NCBI RefSeq assembly: GCF_036227605.1
Contig: NZ_CP109487.1
Location: 6,385,501-6,449,500, forward strand
From: Streptomyces sp. NBC_01439
GTDB taxonomy: Bacteria; Actinomycetota; Actinomycetes; Streptomycetales; Streptomycetaceae
Direction of reading: 5' to 3'
DNA: 64,000 nucleotides
Positions 1-8,457 of this stretch are shown here, in pieces (position 1 is the first letter of the stretch; each line of letters opens with the position of its first letter). The notes under the pieces are model-generated. The model had not been told where the DNA came from, searched no databases, and saw only the letters and a list, made by a program, of their open reading frames with translations. A program made the translations under genes and the position numbers.

Positions 1-907
1 GCAGCCGGGTCCCGAGCACCGGGTGGTGGGCGGCGGCCACGTCCCCGACCGCGTAGACGTCCGGGTCGGAGGTGCGCAGGGAGGAGTCCACCGCGATCCC
101 GCCGCCGTGCTCCCGGTCGACCAGGGCCAGCCCGGCGGTCTCGGCGAGCGCGGTCCGCGGGGCGGCCCCGATCGCGGAGAGCACCGCGTGCGCCGGGTGC
201 TCCTCCCCGTCGTCCGTACGGGCGGCCAGCACCATCCCGTCGTGGCCCACGATCTCGGTCAGCCGCGCCCCGAAGTGGAACCGCACCCCGTGATCGGCGT
301 GCAGGTCCGCGAAGAGCCGGCCGATCTCCGGGCCGAGCACCGCGTGCAGCGGGGTGGCCTCCGGCTCGACGACGGTGACCTCGGCACCGTAGCCGCGGGC
401 CGCGGCGGCCACCTCCAGCCCGATCCATCCGGCGCCGGCGATGAGCAGGTGCCCGTTGTCCCGGCCGAGCCCGGCCAGTACGCCCTTCAGCCGTTCGGCG
501 TGCGCGAGGCGCCGCAGGTGGTGCACCCCGGCCAGGCCGGTTCCGGGGACGTCCAGGCGGCGCGGCTCGGCGCCGGTGGCCAGCAGCAGCTTGTCGTAGT
601 GCAGGACGGCGCCGTCGCCGAGGACCACCTTCTTGGCGTCCCGGTCGAGGTGGACGGCGGGTTGGCCGAGGTGCAACTCGATGTCGGCGGCCGCGTACCA
701 GGACGGCTCGTGGACGAAGACGCTCTCCCGGTCGTCCTTGCCGGTCAGGTAGCCCTTGGACAGCGGGGGGCGTTCGTAGGGATGGTCGCGCTCGTCGCCG
801 ATCAGGATCACCCGCCCCGTGAACCCCTCAGACCTCAGCGTTTCGGCCGCCTTCGCCCCGGCGAGCCCTGCTCCGACGATGACGAACGTCCGGTGTGCGT
901 CGACCAC
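1..907 (-). CDS. FAD-dependent pyridine nucleotide-disulfide oxidoreductase (partial)
   Basis: The reading frame runs off the left edge, leaving about 302 N-terminal residues. An FAD-binding Rossmann motif (FVIVGAGLAGAKAAE) lies near residue 7, a second dinucleotide fold (LLIAGAGWIGLEVAAAA) near 150 and a conserved YAVGDVA motif near the truncation. This is the layout of ferredoxin/rubredoxin reductase-like proteins that pass electrons from NAD(P)H. I chose the GTG at 905-907 because AGGAGG lies 6 bases upstream of it; an in-frame ATG at 920-922 would contain that Shine-Dalgarno sequence. Its redox partner cannot be told from the sequence, although assimilatory nitrate reductase lies 3.6 kb away on the other strand. 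Confidence 0.85.
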   Translation of the reverse strand, partial: MVDAHRTFVIVGAGLAGAKAAETLRSEGFTGRVILIGDERDHPYERPPLSKGYLTGKDDRESVFVHEPSWYAAADIELHLGQPAVHLDRDAKKVVLGDGAVLHYDKLLLATGAEPRRLDVPGTGLAGVHHLRRLAHAERLKGVLAGLGRDNGHLLIAGAGWIGLEVAAAARGYGAEVTVVEPEATPLHAVLGPEIGRLFADLHADHGVRFHFGARLTEIVGHDGMVLAARTDDGEEHPAHAVLSAIGAAPRTALAETAGLALVDREHGGGIAVDSSLRTSDPDVYAVGDVAAAHHPVLGTRL

Positions 908-1000
908 CTGATGCCTCCTCATAACCTCGCCGCCACATGCGAGCACATGCGAGCGTCCCGCACCGAGCCTGCCGCGTGAAGGGGGAGTGGCTCGATCAGC

Positions 1001-2326
1001 TCACCTTTCGGCGCGTCGGCCGCGCCGGGTGAGGCGTGCGTGAAGGGAACGGGCGGATGCGTCCGTGAGGCACGCGATCTGGTCGATGACCGCCCTCTTC
1101 CTGGCCTTGTCGTCCGGGGCCGCGTCGAAGATCGCCCGGAACTGCGGGTCCAGCCCCTCGGGCGCGCGGGCGCTCAGCGCCTCCGCGAGTTCGGCCAGGA
1201 CGATGCGCTGGTCGGCGCGGATCCGTTCCTGCTCGTCGCGCTGCATCACGTACAGATTGGCGACGGCCTTGAGGACCGCGCACTCGTTGCGCGCCTCGCG
1301 CGGGATCACCAGTTCGGCACCGTACCGGGTGAGGCGGCCGGAGCCGTACGCCTCACGGGTGGCACCCTCTGCGGCCAGGCAGAACCGGCCGATTAGCTGG
1401 CTCGTCGCGTCCTTCAACCGGGACTGGGCGAGCGCCGAACCGTCGTACCCGTGCGGCCACCAATCCTGCTCCATCAAACGGTCGAGGGCGGCCCGCAGCT
1501 CCTCGGGCGCGGTGTCGGCGGGGACGTACCGGCCGATGGCCACCTGCCAGATCGCCGTGCGCTCGGGTTCGGCGTAGAGCATGTTGGGGTCGAGGTGGCC
1601 GGCGTGCAGGCCGTCCTCGAAGTCGTGGACGGAGTACGCGACGTCGTCCGCCCAGTCCATGACCTGGGCCTCGAAGCACTTGCGGTCCGCGGGCGCGCCG
1701 CGGCGCAGCCAGGCGAAGACCGGTAGGTCGTCCTCGTACGCGCCGAACTTCACCGAGTCGGGGTCGGTGGGGTGGTCCCCGCGCGCCCACGGGTACTTGG
1801 TGGCGGCGTCCAGGCAGGCCCGGGTGAGGTTGAGGCCGACGCTGACGAGCTCCCCGCTCGCCGGATCGGGCACGAACCGCTTGGGCTCCAGACGGGTCAG
1901 CAGGCGCAGCGACTGGGCGTTGCCCTCGAAGCCGCCGCAGTCCTTGGCGAACTCGTTGAGCGCCTCCTCGCCGTTGTGGCCGAAGGGCGGGTGGCCCATG
2001 TCGTGGGAGAGGCAGGCGGCTTCGACGAGGTCGGGGTCGCAGCCGAGCGCGGCGCCGAGCTCCCGTCCGACCTGGGCGCACTCCAACGAGTGGGTGAGGC
2101 GGGTGCGGGGGCTCGCGTCCCAGTCGTAGGAACGGCTGCCGGGCGTGACGACCTGGGTCTTCCCGGCGAGGCGGCGCAGCGCCGCCGAGTGCAGCACTCG
2201 GGCGCGGTCGCGCTGGAAGGCGGTCCGACCGGGCCGTTTGTCGGGCTCGGCGGCCCAGCGTTCGGTGTCGGCCGCGTCGTAGCGGCCGTGGTGGTCGTCG
2301 GTGAGGGCGTGCGTGGTGCCTTCCAT
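1001..2326 (-). CDS. dgt: Deoxyguanosinetriphosphate triphosphohydrolase (dGTPase)
   Basis: The 441-residue protein has the HD-superfamily metal site of dGTPases: [16 protein letters not shown] near residue 75, then [17 protein letters not shown] near residue 108. The region after it ([16 protein letters not shown]) supplies the remaining metal-binding histidine and aspartate. The family hydrolyses dGTP, and often other dNTPs, to deoxynucleoside and triphosphate in the cytoplasm. The length matches actinobacterial members, and the start MEGTTHAL is the only nearby ATG. It lies 36 bases downstream of the chelatase gene on the same strand, so the two may be co-transcribed. Confidence 0.93.
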   Translation of the reverse strand: MEGTTHALTDDHHGRYDAADTERWAAEPDKRPGRTAFQRDRARVLHSAALRRLAGKTQVVTPGSRSYDWDASPRTRLTHSLECAQVGRELGAALGCDPDLVEAACLSHDMGHPPFGHNGEEALNEFAKDCGGFEGNAQSLRLLTRLEPKRFVPDPASGELVSVGLNLTRACLDAATKYPWARGDHPTDPDSVKFGAYEDDLPVFAWLRRGAPADRKCFEAQVMDWADDVAYSVHDFEDGLHAGHLDPNMLYAEPERTAIWQVAIGRYVPADTAPEELRAALDRLMEQDWWPHGYDGSALAQSRLKDATSQLIGRFCLAAEGATREAYGSGRLTRYGAELVIPREARNECAVLKAVANLYVMQRDEQERIRADQRIVLAELAEALSARAPEGLDPQFRAIFDAAPDDKARKRAVIDQIACLTDASARSLHARLTRRGRRAER

Positions 2327-2362
2327 GCAAAGACGGTAACCGGAACAACTGACAAACCGGGA

Positions 2363-3088
2363 TCAGGCGGAGACGAGTTCCGGCCGCACCAGGTCGAGGG
2401 GGAGCGCGCGGGCCTCGTCGTACCGGTGCAGCAGCAGCCGGGCCAGCGCCGGGTGATCGCCCAGCGGGGCGGCGGCGGGGCCGGGCGCGGCCGCGGCGGC
2501 CTGGGTGGCGAACCGGCCGGGCGCGGCGAAGTACGAGGCCACGGCGATCCGGTGGTGACCACGGGCGGCGAGGGCCCGGACCGCCTCGGGCGCGTTCGGC
2601 GCGGCGGCGGAGGCGTAGGCGGGGGTCACCGGGACGCCGCCGAGGCGTTCGCTGAGCAGGGCGGCGGTGCGGCGGGTGTCGGCCGCCGAGTCGGGGTCGC
2701 GGGAACCGGCGGCGGCCAGCACGACGGCCGAACCGGGGGCCGGGGTCCAGCCGGTCTCCAGGAGCCGCTCGTAAAGGGCCTCGACGAGCAGCGGGTGCGG
2801 GCCCAGCGGGGCGGCGACGCGGGTGAGCAGGTGGCCGGCACGGGCGGCGGCCGCGGGGAGGTCACGCTTGACGTGGTACCCGCGGCCGAGCAGCAGCGGG
2901 ACGAGCACGGCCGAGCCGGACAGCCCGCTCAGGGTGTCGTCGAGCAGCGGCTCGTTCAGCTCGACGTGGCCGAGCCGGACGTCGAGCCGGGGGCGGAGTT
3001 CGCGGACCCGTTCGAGGAGGGCGAGGGCGGTGTGCAGGGCGCGCGGGTCACGACTGCCGTGGGCCACGGCGACGAGGGTGGGCTGCAT
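2363..3088 (-). CDS. Sirohydrochlorin chelatase (CbiX-like)
   Basis: The 241-residue product begins MQPTLVAVAHGSRDPRA, the first half-site of CbiX/SirB chelatases. A second repeat follows with VVLAAAGSRDPDS. The family inserts Fe or Co into sirohydrochlorin, so this is probably a supplier of siroheme for nitrite and sulfite reductases, which would fit the nearby assimilatory nitrate reductase. I chose the ATG at 3086-3088 because GGAG lies about 8 bases upstream and the VAHGSRD motif must be near the N terminus. The start lies inside a short overlapping frame that begins at 3216. Confidence 0.88.
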   Translation of the reverse strand: MQPTLVAVAHGSRDPRALHTALALLERVRELRPRLDVRLGHVELNEPLLDDTLSGLSGSAVLVPLLLGRGYHVKRDLPAAAARAGHLLTRVAAPLGPHPLLVEALYERLLETGWTPAPGSAVVLAAAGSRDPDSAADTRRTAALLSERLGGVPVTPAYASAAAPNAPEAVRALAARGHHRIAVASYFAAPGRFATQAAAAAPGPAAAPLGDHPALARLLLHRYDEARALPLDLVRPELVSA

Positions 3089-3216
3089 GGGCGGACTCCG
3101 GGTCGGCGCAGGCCGCTGAGCTGGGTGCCCAGCTGGAGGGTGATGCGGCCGAGCAGCTCGGCCGTACTGTCGAAGGGGAGGGCGGGAAACTCGGGAGGGT
3201 GCACCGGCTCCGTCAT
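2956..3216 (-). CDS. Small overlapping reading frame upstream of the chelatase
   Basis: An 86-codon frame begins at an ATG (3214-3216) with GGAGG 8 bases upstream, a strong ribosome site. The first 40 or so codons show strong G/C bias at third positions, as in Streptomyces genes. After that the frame continues 130 bases into the chelatase gene in another phase, and the codon bias is lost. It may encode a small protein of about 40 residues whose stop was lost, or a leader that couples translation to the chelatase. I recognise no family. The remaining intergenic stretch, 3217-3419, holds nothing else I can support. Confidence 0.4.
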   Translation of the reverse strand: MTEPVHPPEFPALPFDSTAELLGRITLQLGTQLSGLRRPGVRPCSPPSSPWPTAVVTRAPCTPPSPSSNGSANSAPGSTSGSATSS

Positions 3217-3419
3217 GAACCGATCCTCCGCGCCGGAGGTTGCCGGTGCGTTGCGCGGGGATGACGGGTCTTTGCCGTGTGCTCACATCGCGGCCGGCGC
3301 GACTGTTCGGAGCCGGCGCGGCCGGCGGCGTACCTGCCGCAGATCGGGTTCCGGGCGAACCGCGCGGCCCCGGTACGCGTCCTGACCAGCGGACGAGCAG
3401 TCGAGACACCAGGGGATGG

Positions 3420-4130
3420 ATGATGCGCCGACCGCGCCTGCCGAGAGTCGAGTGGAGCCGGGCGGTGGCGGCGCTGCGCAGCGTACGGACCCGGCGGCGG
3501 GCGGTGCAGGCCGTCATGGCGGGCTGCGTACTGGCGCTGCTGCCCTCGGCGTGGATGCACGCGGTGGCCGCCGACCGGCTGCGGACCACGGCGGGCGCGC
3601 CCTCCGCCGAGGTGGCCGTGGTGTTCGGCGCGGGCCTCCTCGGGAGCAGGCCCACCCCCTACCTGGCCGACCGGCTCGATACCGCGGCCGAGCTGTACCG
3701 CACCGGCAAGGTCAAGGTCGTCCTCGTCACCGGGGACAACGGCCGGCACGACTACGACGAGCCCGACGCGATGCGCAGGTACCTCACCGCGCACGGGGTG
3801 CCGGACGAGCGGATCGTCAGCGACTACGCGGGCTTCGACACCTGGGACTCCTGCGTGCGGGCCAAGGAGATCTTCGGCGTGGAACGGGCCCTGCTGGTCA
3901 CCCAGGGCTTCCACATCCGCCGTGCCGTCGCCCTGTGCCAGGCGGCGGGCCTGGAGTCGTACGGCGTCGGGGTGGCCGACGTGCACGACGCCACCTGGTA
4001 CTACGGCGAGACCCGCGAGGTCTTCGCGGCGGGCAAGGCGGCGCTGGACGCGGCCTTCAAGCCCGCACCGCGCTTCCTGGGACCGAAGGAGGAGGGGGTG
4101 TCGCGGGCGCTGGCCGCTCTGGCAGACTGA
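3420..4130 (+). CDS. SanA/YdcF-like DUF218 membrane protein
   Basis: After a basic N terminus there is one membrane segment (VMAGCVLALLPSAWM, about residues 30-50). The DUF218 fold follows: VAVVFGAGLLGSRPTPYL, LVTGDNGRHDYDEPDAM and LLVTQGFHIRRAVALCQ. This matches the SanA/YdcF family of envelope proteins, in which SanA is linked to vancomycin exclusion; the biochemical role is not known. Two ATGs are adjacent (3420 and 3423), and the AGGGG upstream fits the second slightly better. A longer frame extends upstream but lacks a ribosome site. The protein is 235-236 residues, normal for the family. Confidence 0.85.
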   Translation: MMRRPRLPRVEWSRAVAALRSVRTRRRAVQAVMAGCVLALLPSAWMHAVAADRLRTTAGAPSAEVAVVFGAGLLGSRPTPYLADRLDTAAELYRTGKVKVVLVTGDNGRHDYDEPDAMRRYLTAHGVPDERIVSDYAGFDTWDSCVRAKEIFGVERALLVTQGFHIRRAVALCQAAGLESYGVGVADVHDATWYYGETREVFAAGKAALDAAFKPAPRFLGPKEEGVSRALAALAD

Positions 4131-4200
4131 CGACCCCGCCGCATATGCCGATTAGTCATATGCCGTTCCGTCCGTACGAGAGCATCAGGGGTGTGGAACC

Positions 4201-4383
4201 GTGGCTGTTGTGGATCTGAGCGGCAAGGTCGTCGTCATCACCGGGGGAGCCCGGGGCCTGGGCGCCGCGGCCGCGCAAGCCGTCGTGGACGGTGGCGGCC
4301 GGGTACTGATCACCGACGCCGAACTCGCCGTCGACGGCGGCTGGACCGCGGGCCTGACGGTGAAGCACCTGACCGGCCAGTGA
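4201..4383 (+). pseudogene. Internally deleted short-chain dehydrogenase remnant
   Basis: This 60-codon frame joins the first about 33 residues of an SDR (LSGKVVVITGGARGLGAAAA, the TGxxxGxG cofactor loop) directly to the last about 22 residues of one (ELAVDGGWTAGL...HLTGQ). Those ends are characteristic of the 3-alpha/20-beta-hydroxysteroid dehydrogenase-like SDRs. About 190 internal residues, including the Tyr-x-x-x-Lys catalytic pair, are missing, but the reading frame is kept. No enzyme activity is possible. It starts at GTG 4201 and lies between the SanA-like gene and nitrate reductase. Confidence 0.8.
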
Positions 4384-4456
4384 CCCGCCCCGCCCCCCGG
4401 CCGCGCCGGGCCTCACCGCAGCCGTCCGGCGGCGCTGAGGCGGAGCACCCGGACCC

Positions 4457-4494
4457 GTAACGCGCCGCGGCGGCCGACGTAACACCGGCGACCC
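4457..4494 (+). promoter_or_regulatory. Possible GlnR box upstream of nitrate reductase
   Basis: Two GTAAC half-sites begin at 4457 and 4479, exactly 22 bases apart, which is the spacing between a-type half-sites in a GlnR operator. The expected GAAAC-type half-sites are poor: CGGCG at 4468 and GACCC at 4490. In streptomycetes GlnR activates nitrate assimilation genes. The site lies 13-50 bases upstream of the nitrate reductase start, close for an activator, so the call is tentative. Confidence 0.35.
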
Positions 4495-4506
4495 ACCCTG
4501 GACCGC

Positions 4507-6615
4507 ATGCACACCGCCGGCTCCGCCACCGACACGCACTGCCCGTACTGCGCCCTGCAGTGCGGGATGAGGCTGCGCCCCGAACCGGGCGGCGCCACCG
4601 TGGCGGTGGAGGAGCGGGCCGACTTCCCCGTCAACCGGGGCGCGCTGTGCGGCAAGGGCCGCACCGCCCCCGCCGTGCTCTCCTCCCGGGTACGCCTGAC
4701 CGAGCCGCTCGTCCGCACCCACGCCGGGCGGCTGGAGCCGGCCACCTGGGAGGAGGCCCTCGACGCCGTCGCCGAGGGCCTCGCCCGCACCGGCCGCACG
4801 CACGGCCCCGACGCCGTCGGGGTGTTCGGCGGCGGCGGGCTCACCAACGAGAAGGCCTACGCGCTCGGCAAGTTCGCCCGCATCGCCCTGCGCACCTCGC
4901 AGATCGACTACAACGGCCGCTTCTGCATGTCCTCGGCCGCCGCCGCCCACCAGCGGGCCTTCGGACTCGACCGCGGCCTGCCCTTCCCGCTGGCGGACGT
5001 CCCGCGCACCGGTTGCGTGATCCTCGTCGGCTCGAACCTGGCCGAGACCATGCCGCCCGCCCTGCGCTACCTCACCGAGCTCAAGGCGAACGGCGGCACC
5101 CTCATCGTCATCGATCCGCGCCGCACCCGCACCGCCGAACAGGCCGACCTGCACCTCGCCCCGCGCCCCGGCACCGACCTCGCCCTCGCGCTCGGCCTGC
5201 TGCACCTGATCGTCGCGGAAGGCCGGACCGACGAGGAGTTCATCGCCGCCCGCACCACCGGCTGGCAGGAGGCCCGGGCCGCCGCGATGGCCCACTGGCC
5301 GGAGCTGGTGGAACGCATCACCGGGATACCGGTCCCCAGGCTCCGCGAGGCCGTGGCGATGTTCTGCGCCCCGGAATCCGCCATGGTCCTCACCGCCCGG
5401 GGCCCCGAGCAGCAGTCCAAGGGCACCGACACCGTCGGCGCCTGGATCAACCTGTGCCTGGCCACCGGCCGGGCCGGCCGACCGCTGTCCGGCTACGGCT
5501 GCCTCACCGGGCAGGGCAACGGCCAGGGCGGCCGCGAGCACGGCCAGAAGGCCGACCAGCTCCCCGGCTACCGCAAGCTCACCGACCCGGCCGCCCGTGC
5601 CCACGTCGCCGGGGTCTGGGGCGTCGACCCCGACGGCCTCCCCGGCCCGGGCCGCAGTGCCTACGAACTCCTCGACGCCCTCGGCAGGGACGTGAAGGCC
5701 CTGCTGCTGATGGGCTCGAACCCGGTGGTGTCCGCCCCCGGCGCCGCCCACGTCGAGGACCGCATCCGCTCCCTGGACTTCCTCGCGGTCGCCGACGTCG
5801 TCCTCTCCGAGACCGCGGCCCTCGCGGACGTGGTCCTCCCGGTCACCCAGTGGGCGGAGGAGACCGGCACCACCACCAACCTGGAGGGCCGCGTCCTGCT
5901 GCGCCGCCGGGCACTGACCCCACCGCCGGGGGTCCGCAGCGACCTGGACGTGCTGCACGGACTCGCCGCCCGCCTGGGCGTGGAGAAGGGCTTCCCCACC
6001 GAGCCGGAGGAGGTCTTCGAGGAACTGCGCCGCGCCTCGGCCGGCGGCCCCGCGGACTACTCGGGCATCACCTACGCCCGGATCGAGGCCGAACAGGGCG
6101 TCTTCTGGCCCTGCCCCGCAAGCCCTGAAGGCGGCGAAGGCTCCGGCGGCGAAGGCTCCCCGGGCACCAAACGCCTCTTCCTGGACCGCTTCGCCACCGA
6201 CGACGGCCGGGCCCGCTTCGTCCCCGTCTCCCACCGGGACGCCGCCGAGGTCCCCGACGCGGACTACCCGCTGCTGCTCACCACCGGCCGGGTCGTCGCC
6301 CAGTACCAGTCCGGAGCCCAGACCCGCCGGGTGGACGAGCTCAACGCGGCGGCCCCCGGCCCCTTCGTGGAACTCCATCCGCGGCTGGCCGCCCGGATCG
6401 GCGCGGTCGACGGCAGCCCCCTCGCCGTGACCTCCCGCCGCGGCCGGGCCGTCGCCCCGGCCCGCATCACCGACACCATCCGGGCGGACACGGTCTTCAT
6501 GCCCTTCCACTGGCCGGGCGAGGGCCGCGCCAACACCCTCACCAACCCGGCCCTGGACCCCACGTCCCGCATGCCGGAGTTCAAGGTCTGCGCGGTCCGC
6601 GTCGAGCCGGCCTGA
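4507..6615 (+). CDS. nasA: Assimilatory nitrate reductase, molybdopterin oxidoreductase
   Basis: The 702-residue protein starts with a [4Fe-4S] motif (HCPYCALQCGM ... GALCGKG), followed by the molybdopterin oxidoreductase domain and a C-terminal dinucleotide-binding domain ending TRMPEFKVCAV-like (PTSRMPEFKVCAVRV). The segments RFCMSSAAAAHQRAFG and GCLTGQGNGQGGREHGQKAD are typical of NarB/NasA enzymes. No signal peptide is seen, as expected for a cytoplasmic assimilatory enzyme that reduces nitrate to nitrite. A Gly/Ser/Glu-rich insert lies near residue 540. The possible GlnR site upstream and the chelatase nearby fit nitrogen assimilation. The start is ATG 4507. Confidence 0.9.
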   Translation: MHTAGSATDTHCPYCALQCGMRLRPEPGGATVAVEERADFPVNRGALCGKGRTAPAVLSSRVRLTEPLVRTHAGRLEPATWEEALDAVAEGLARTGRTHGPDAVGVFGGGGLTNEKAYALGKFARIALRTSQIDYNGRFCMSSAAAAHQRAFGLDRGLPFPLADVPRTGCVILVGSNLAETMPPALRYLTELKANGGTLIVIDPRRTRTAEQADLHLAPRPGTDLALALGLLHLIVAEGRTDEEFIAARTTGWQEARAAAMAHWPELVERITGIPVPRLREAVAMFCAPESAMVLTARGPEQQSKGTDTVGAWINLCLATGRAGRPLSGYGCLTGQGNGQGGREHGQKADQLPGYRKLTDPAARAHVAGVWGVDPDGLPGPGRSAYELLDALGRDVKALLLMGSNPVVSAPGAAHVEDRIRSLDFLAVADVVLSETAALADVVLPVTQWAEETGTTTNLEGRVLLRRRALTPPPGVRSDLDVLHGLAARLGVEKGFPTEPEEVFEELRRASAGGPADYSGITYARIEAEQGVFWPCPASPEGGEGSGGEGSPGTKRLFLDRFATDDGRARFVPVSHRDAAEVPDADYPLLLTTGRVVAQYQSGAQTRRVDELNAAAPGPFVELHPRLAARIGAVDGSPLAVTSRRGRAVAPARITDTIRADTVFMPFHWPGEGRANTLTNPALDPTSRMPEFKVCAVRVEPA

Positions 6616-7596
6616 TCAGGCACCGTTCGCGAAGGTCGGGCGCAGGGCCTCCACCAGCCGGGCCAGGAACACCTCTTCGCCCGGGGCGGCCAGCTCGGGG
6701 TACTCCGCCTCGAAGTGCTCCCACTCGGCGCCCACGTAGCCCTCGGGGGCGATGTGCACGATGTCCAGCAGCTCCACGTCCCGGTTCGGCTGCGGGTTTT
6801 CGCCCGCCTGCCGGAACACCTCCTGGAGCAGGGCGTTCGGCAGTCGGTGCCGTTCGGCGAGCAGGACCGCGTCGTACAGGTCCTTGCCCTGCGGGTGCCG
6901 GTCGCTGATGAGCCACAGCACCTTCCAGGCCAGCGACAGCGCCGCAGTCGCGGCGAGGACCACCGCCCCGCAGGCGAGTTCGGCCGGCTCCGGCGGTACC
7001 GGGAGGCGCTCGTTGAAGACGAAGTCCAGCTGGACCTGCCCGTCCGGCAAGCCGGGTACGGACCACGGCAGCACCATGCGCCGCCCCGGCACCCGGTCGT
7101 ACGTCCAGATCTCCTCCGACACCGCTCCCGAGGCCTTGATCCCGGCCCGCCCGTCGGCCGCCGCCGCGATGCCGTCCAGCATCCGGCCGGTCCGGCCGTC
7201 CTCCATCCGCCACGTTTCGGGGACCACCACGAAGTCCAGGTCGCCGGGCTCCCGGGCCTGCTCCCCGAACCAGTCGGCGAGCAGCACGCTGCCCCGCAGC
7301 ACCAGCGAGTCCGCCCACTCGGACTCCGAGACCGCCAGCAGGACCGCTTCCATGGCCGCGCGCCGCGCCCGCACCCAGGCGAGGGTCCGCTCGGGGGAGT
7401 CGAAGACCGGGTCACCGGCCCGGTAGCCCTGGAAGTTGTGCCGCAGCGACGGGTCGAAGACCGCCCGCTGACGCACGTCGTCCCCGACGACCGGACGCAG
7501 CGTCCGCGGTAGGTGCCGGGCCGCGCGCGTCTCCTCGTCCAGGGGCTCGCTCGGCAGGTGCGTGCTGTTGATGCCGAACTCCCGCCACGAGCTCAT
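6616..7596 (-). CDS. AbiEii/AbiGii-type nucleotidyltransferase
   Basis: The 326-residue protein contains the nucleotidyltransferase motif of the AbiEii family: LVLRGSVLLADWF followed by PGDLDFVV, supplying the GS and DxD metal-binding residues, near residues 95-125. A conserved Lys-Asp segment (QGKDLYDAVLLAE) lies near residue 235. AbiEii toxins and related enzymes transfer nucleotides, in some cases to tRNA. The ATG at 7594-7596 overlaps the stop of the preceding 37-residue ORF (ATGA), so translation is coupled. It is the last of three overlapping genes, none of which resembles the usual AbiEi antitoxin. A toxin role is inference only. Confidence 0.8.
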   Translation of the reverse strand: MSSWREFGINSTHLPSEPLDEETRAARHLPRTLRPVVGDDVRQRAVFDPSLRHNFQGYRAGDPVFDSPERTLAWVRARRAAMEAVLLAVSESEWADSLVLRGSVLLADWFGEQAREPGDLDFVVVPETWRMEDGRTGRMLDGIAAAADGRAGIKASGAVSEEIWTYDRVPGRRMVLPWSVPGLPDGQVQLDFVFNERLPVPPEPAELACGAVVLAATAALSLAWKVLWLISDRHPQGKDLYDAVLLAERHRLPNALLQEVFRQAGENPQPNRDVELLDIVHIAPEGYVGAEWEHFEAEYPELAAPGEEVFLARLVEALRPTFANGA

Positions 7597-7706
7597 CGCG
7601 CACCTTCCCCGAGGCTCTTCTCCAGCAGCGCCAGCTTACGGTCCTCGTACCGGCGCCCGGTCGGTGTCGGCGGCGCCGGGTCCCGGACGTCCCGCTCCCC
7701 GGTCAT
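7593..7706 (-). CDS. 37-residue coupled small protein
   Basis: A 37-codon frame ([12 protein letters not shown]... ending LLEKSLGEGAR) sits exactly between two larger genes. Its ATG (7704-7706) overlaps the stop of the upstream gene as ATGA, and its own TGA overlaps the ATG of the nucleotidyltransferase the same way. This double coupling is the main evidence that it is translated. The peptide is charged, with a Pro/Asp-rich N half and a Lys/Leu/Glu helix-like C half. No family is recognised. It may be a cofactor or neutraliser of its neighbour. Confidence 0.65.
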   Translation of the reverse strand: MTGERDVRDPAPPTPTGRRYEDRKLALLEKSLGEGAR

Positions 7707-8353
7707 GCCGTCACCCCTTCGTCGATCCACCCGTCGTCCACCGACAGGTCGCTGTCGTACAGCACGAACTCCCGCTCCTGCGAACGGATCCTGTACCCGG
7801 CGGCGCCGAGCGCCGCGACCAGCGCGTCGCACGCCGCCCCCGCCTGCGCCGCCGTGCCGCGCCACCGCTGGGTCACGAACCGCTCGTGCACGCCCCCGGC
7901 CAGGACCCGGCGGGCGTTCCAGGACAGGTGGGCCCCGTGCGGGACGACCAGGGCCTCCAAGGCCGCGCGGTCGAAGTCCGCGGGCAGCAGCAGCTTCAGA
8001 TGGTGCTCGAAGTAGCCGCCGCCCGGTCCGGGCGGGTCCGCGGTCCACGGGACCGTCTCCACCTTGACCCGGACCGGGTCGAAGCCGGCCGCCCGTAGTC
8101 GCGGCACCAGCAGCTCGTGGCCCGTGCGGTCCGGCAGGGTCAGCATCGGCTGGGACACCATCCGGCCGCGGGCCAGCAGGATGTGCGTGACCTTCAACTC
8201 CCGTGCCCCGGCCCACGCGTCGAGGCGCGCCAACTCCGCTGCGTCCGCGCAGCGCACCGTCACATGGGTCTCGTACTCCGACATGGAGTCGATCATCTCG
8301 GACATGCGTCCGATCCGCATCGGGGTTCCCGCCGGGGGGTAACCATCGGTCAC
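7703..8353 (-). CDS. Hypothetical protein, first gene of the nucleotidyltransferase trio
   Basis: A 216-residue soluble protein with an extra N-terminal stretch; translation could also start at MRIGRM, MSEMID or MSEYETH downstream. Two similar halves may be present: each has a beta strand with a conserved Thr or His ([18 protein letters not shown]) followed by a helix and a strand ([23 protein letters not shown]). That would suggest an internal duplication of a small alpha/beta fold. No family is recognised. The stop overlaps the next gene as ATGA. It faces away from hrdA; the 104 bases between them must hold both promoters. Confidence 0.7.
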   Translation of the reverse strand: MTDGYPPAGTPMRIGRMSEMIDSMSEYETHVTVRCADAAELARLDAWAGARELKVTHILLARGRMVSQPMLTLPDRTGHELLVPRLRAAGFDPVRVKVETVPWTADPPGPGGGYFEHHLKLLLPADFDRAALEALVVPHGAHLSWNARRVLAGGVHERFVTQRWRGTAAQAGAACDALVAALGAAGYRIRSQEREFVLYDSDLSVDDGWIDEGVTA

Positions 8354-8457
8354 GCACCGGACTCAGAAAGTGCTCGCACGCCCCTCGTGGCCGCGATGTG
8401 TCGTACCCCACACTGGGGTGCGGTGCCCCCGTCCTCGGAGCCCTGGAGGTCGCCCCC

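Noticed and set aside
1772..3385. 537-codon plus-strand frame opposite dGTPase and chelatase genes
   Set aside because: Gly/Arg-rich antisense of two genes with recognised catalytic motifs; no domain or ribosome site.
4156..6510. 784-codon minus-strand frame opposite nitrate reductase
   Set aside because: Antisense of a gene with a clear iron-sulfur motif and molybdopterin domain; Gly/Ala/Arg-rich with no family features.
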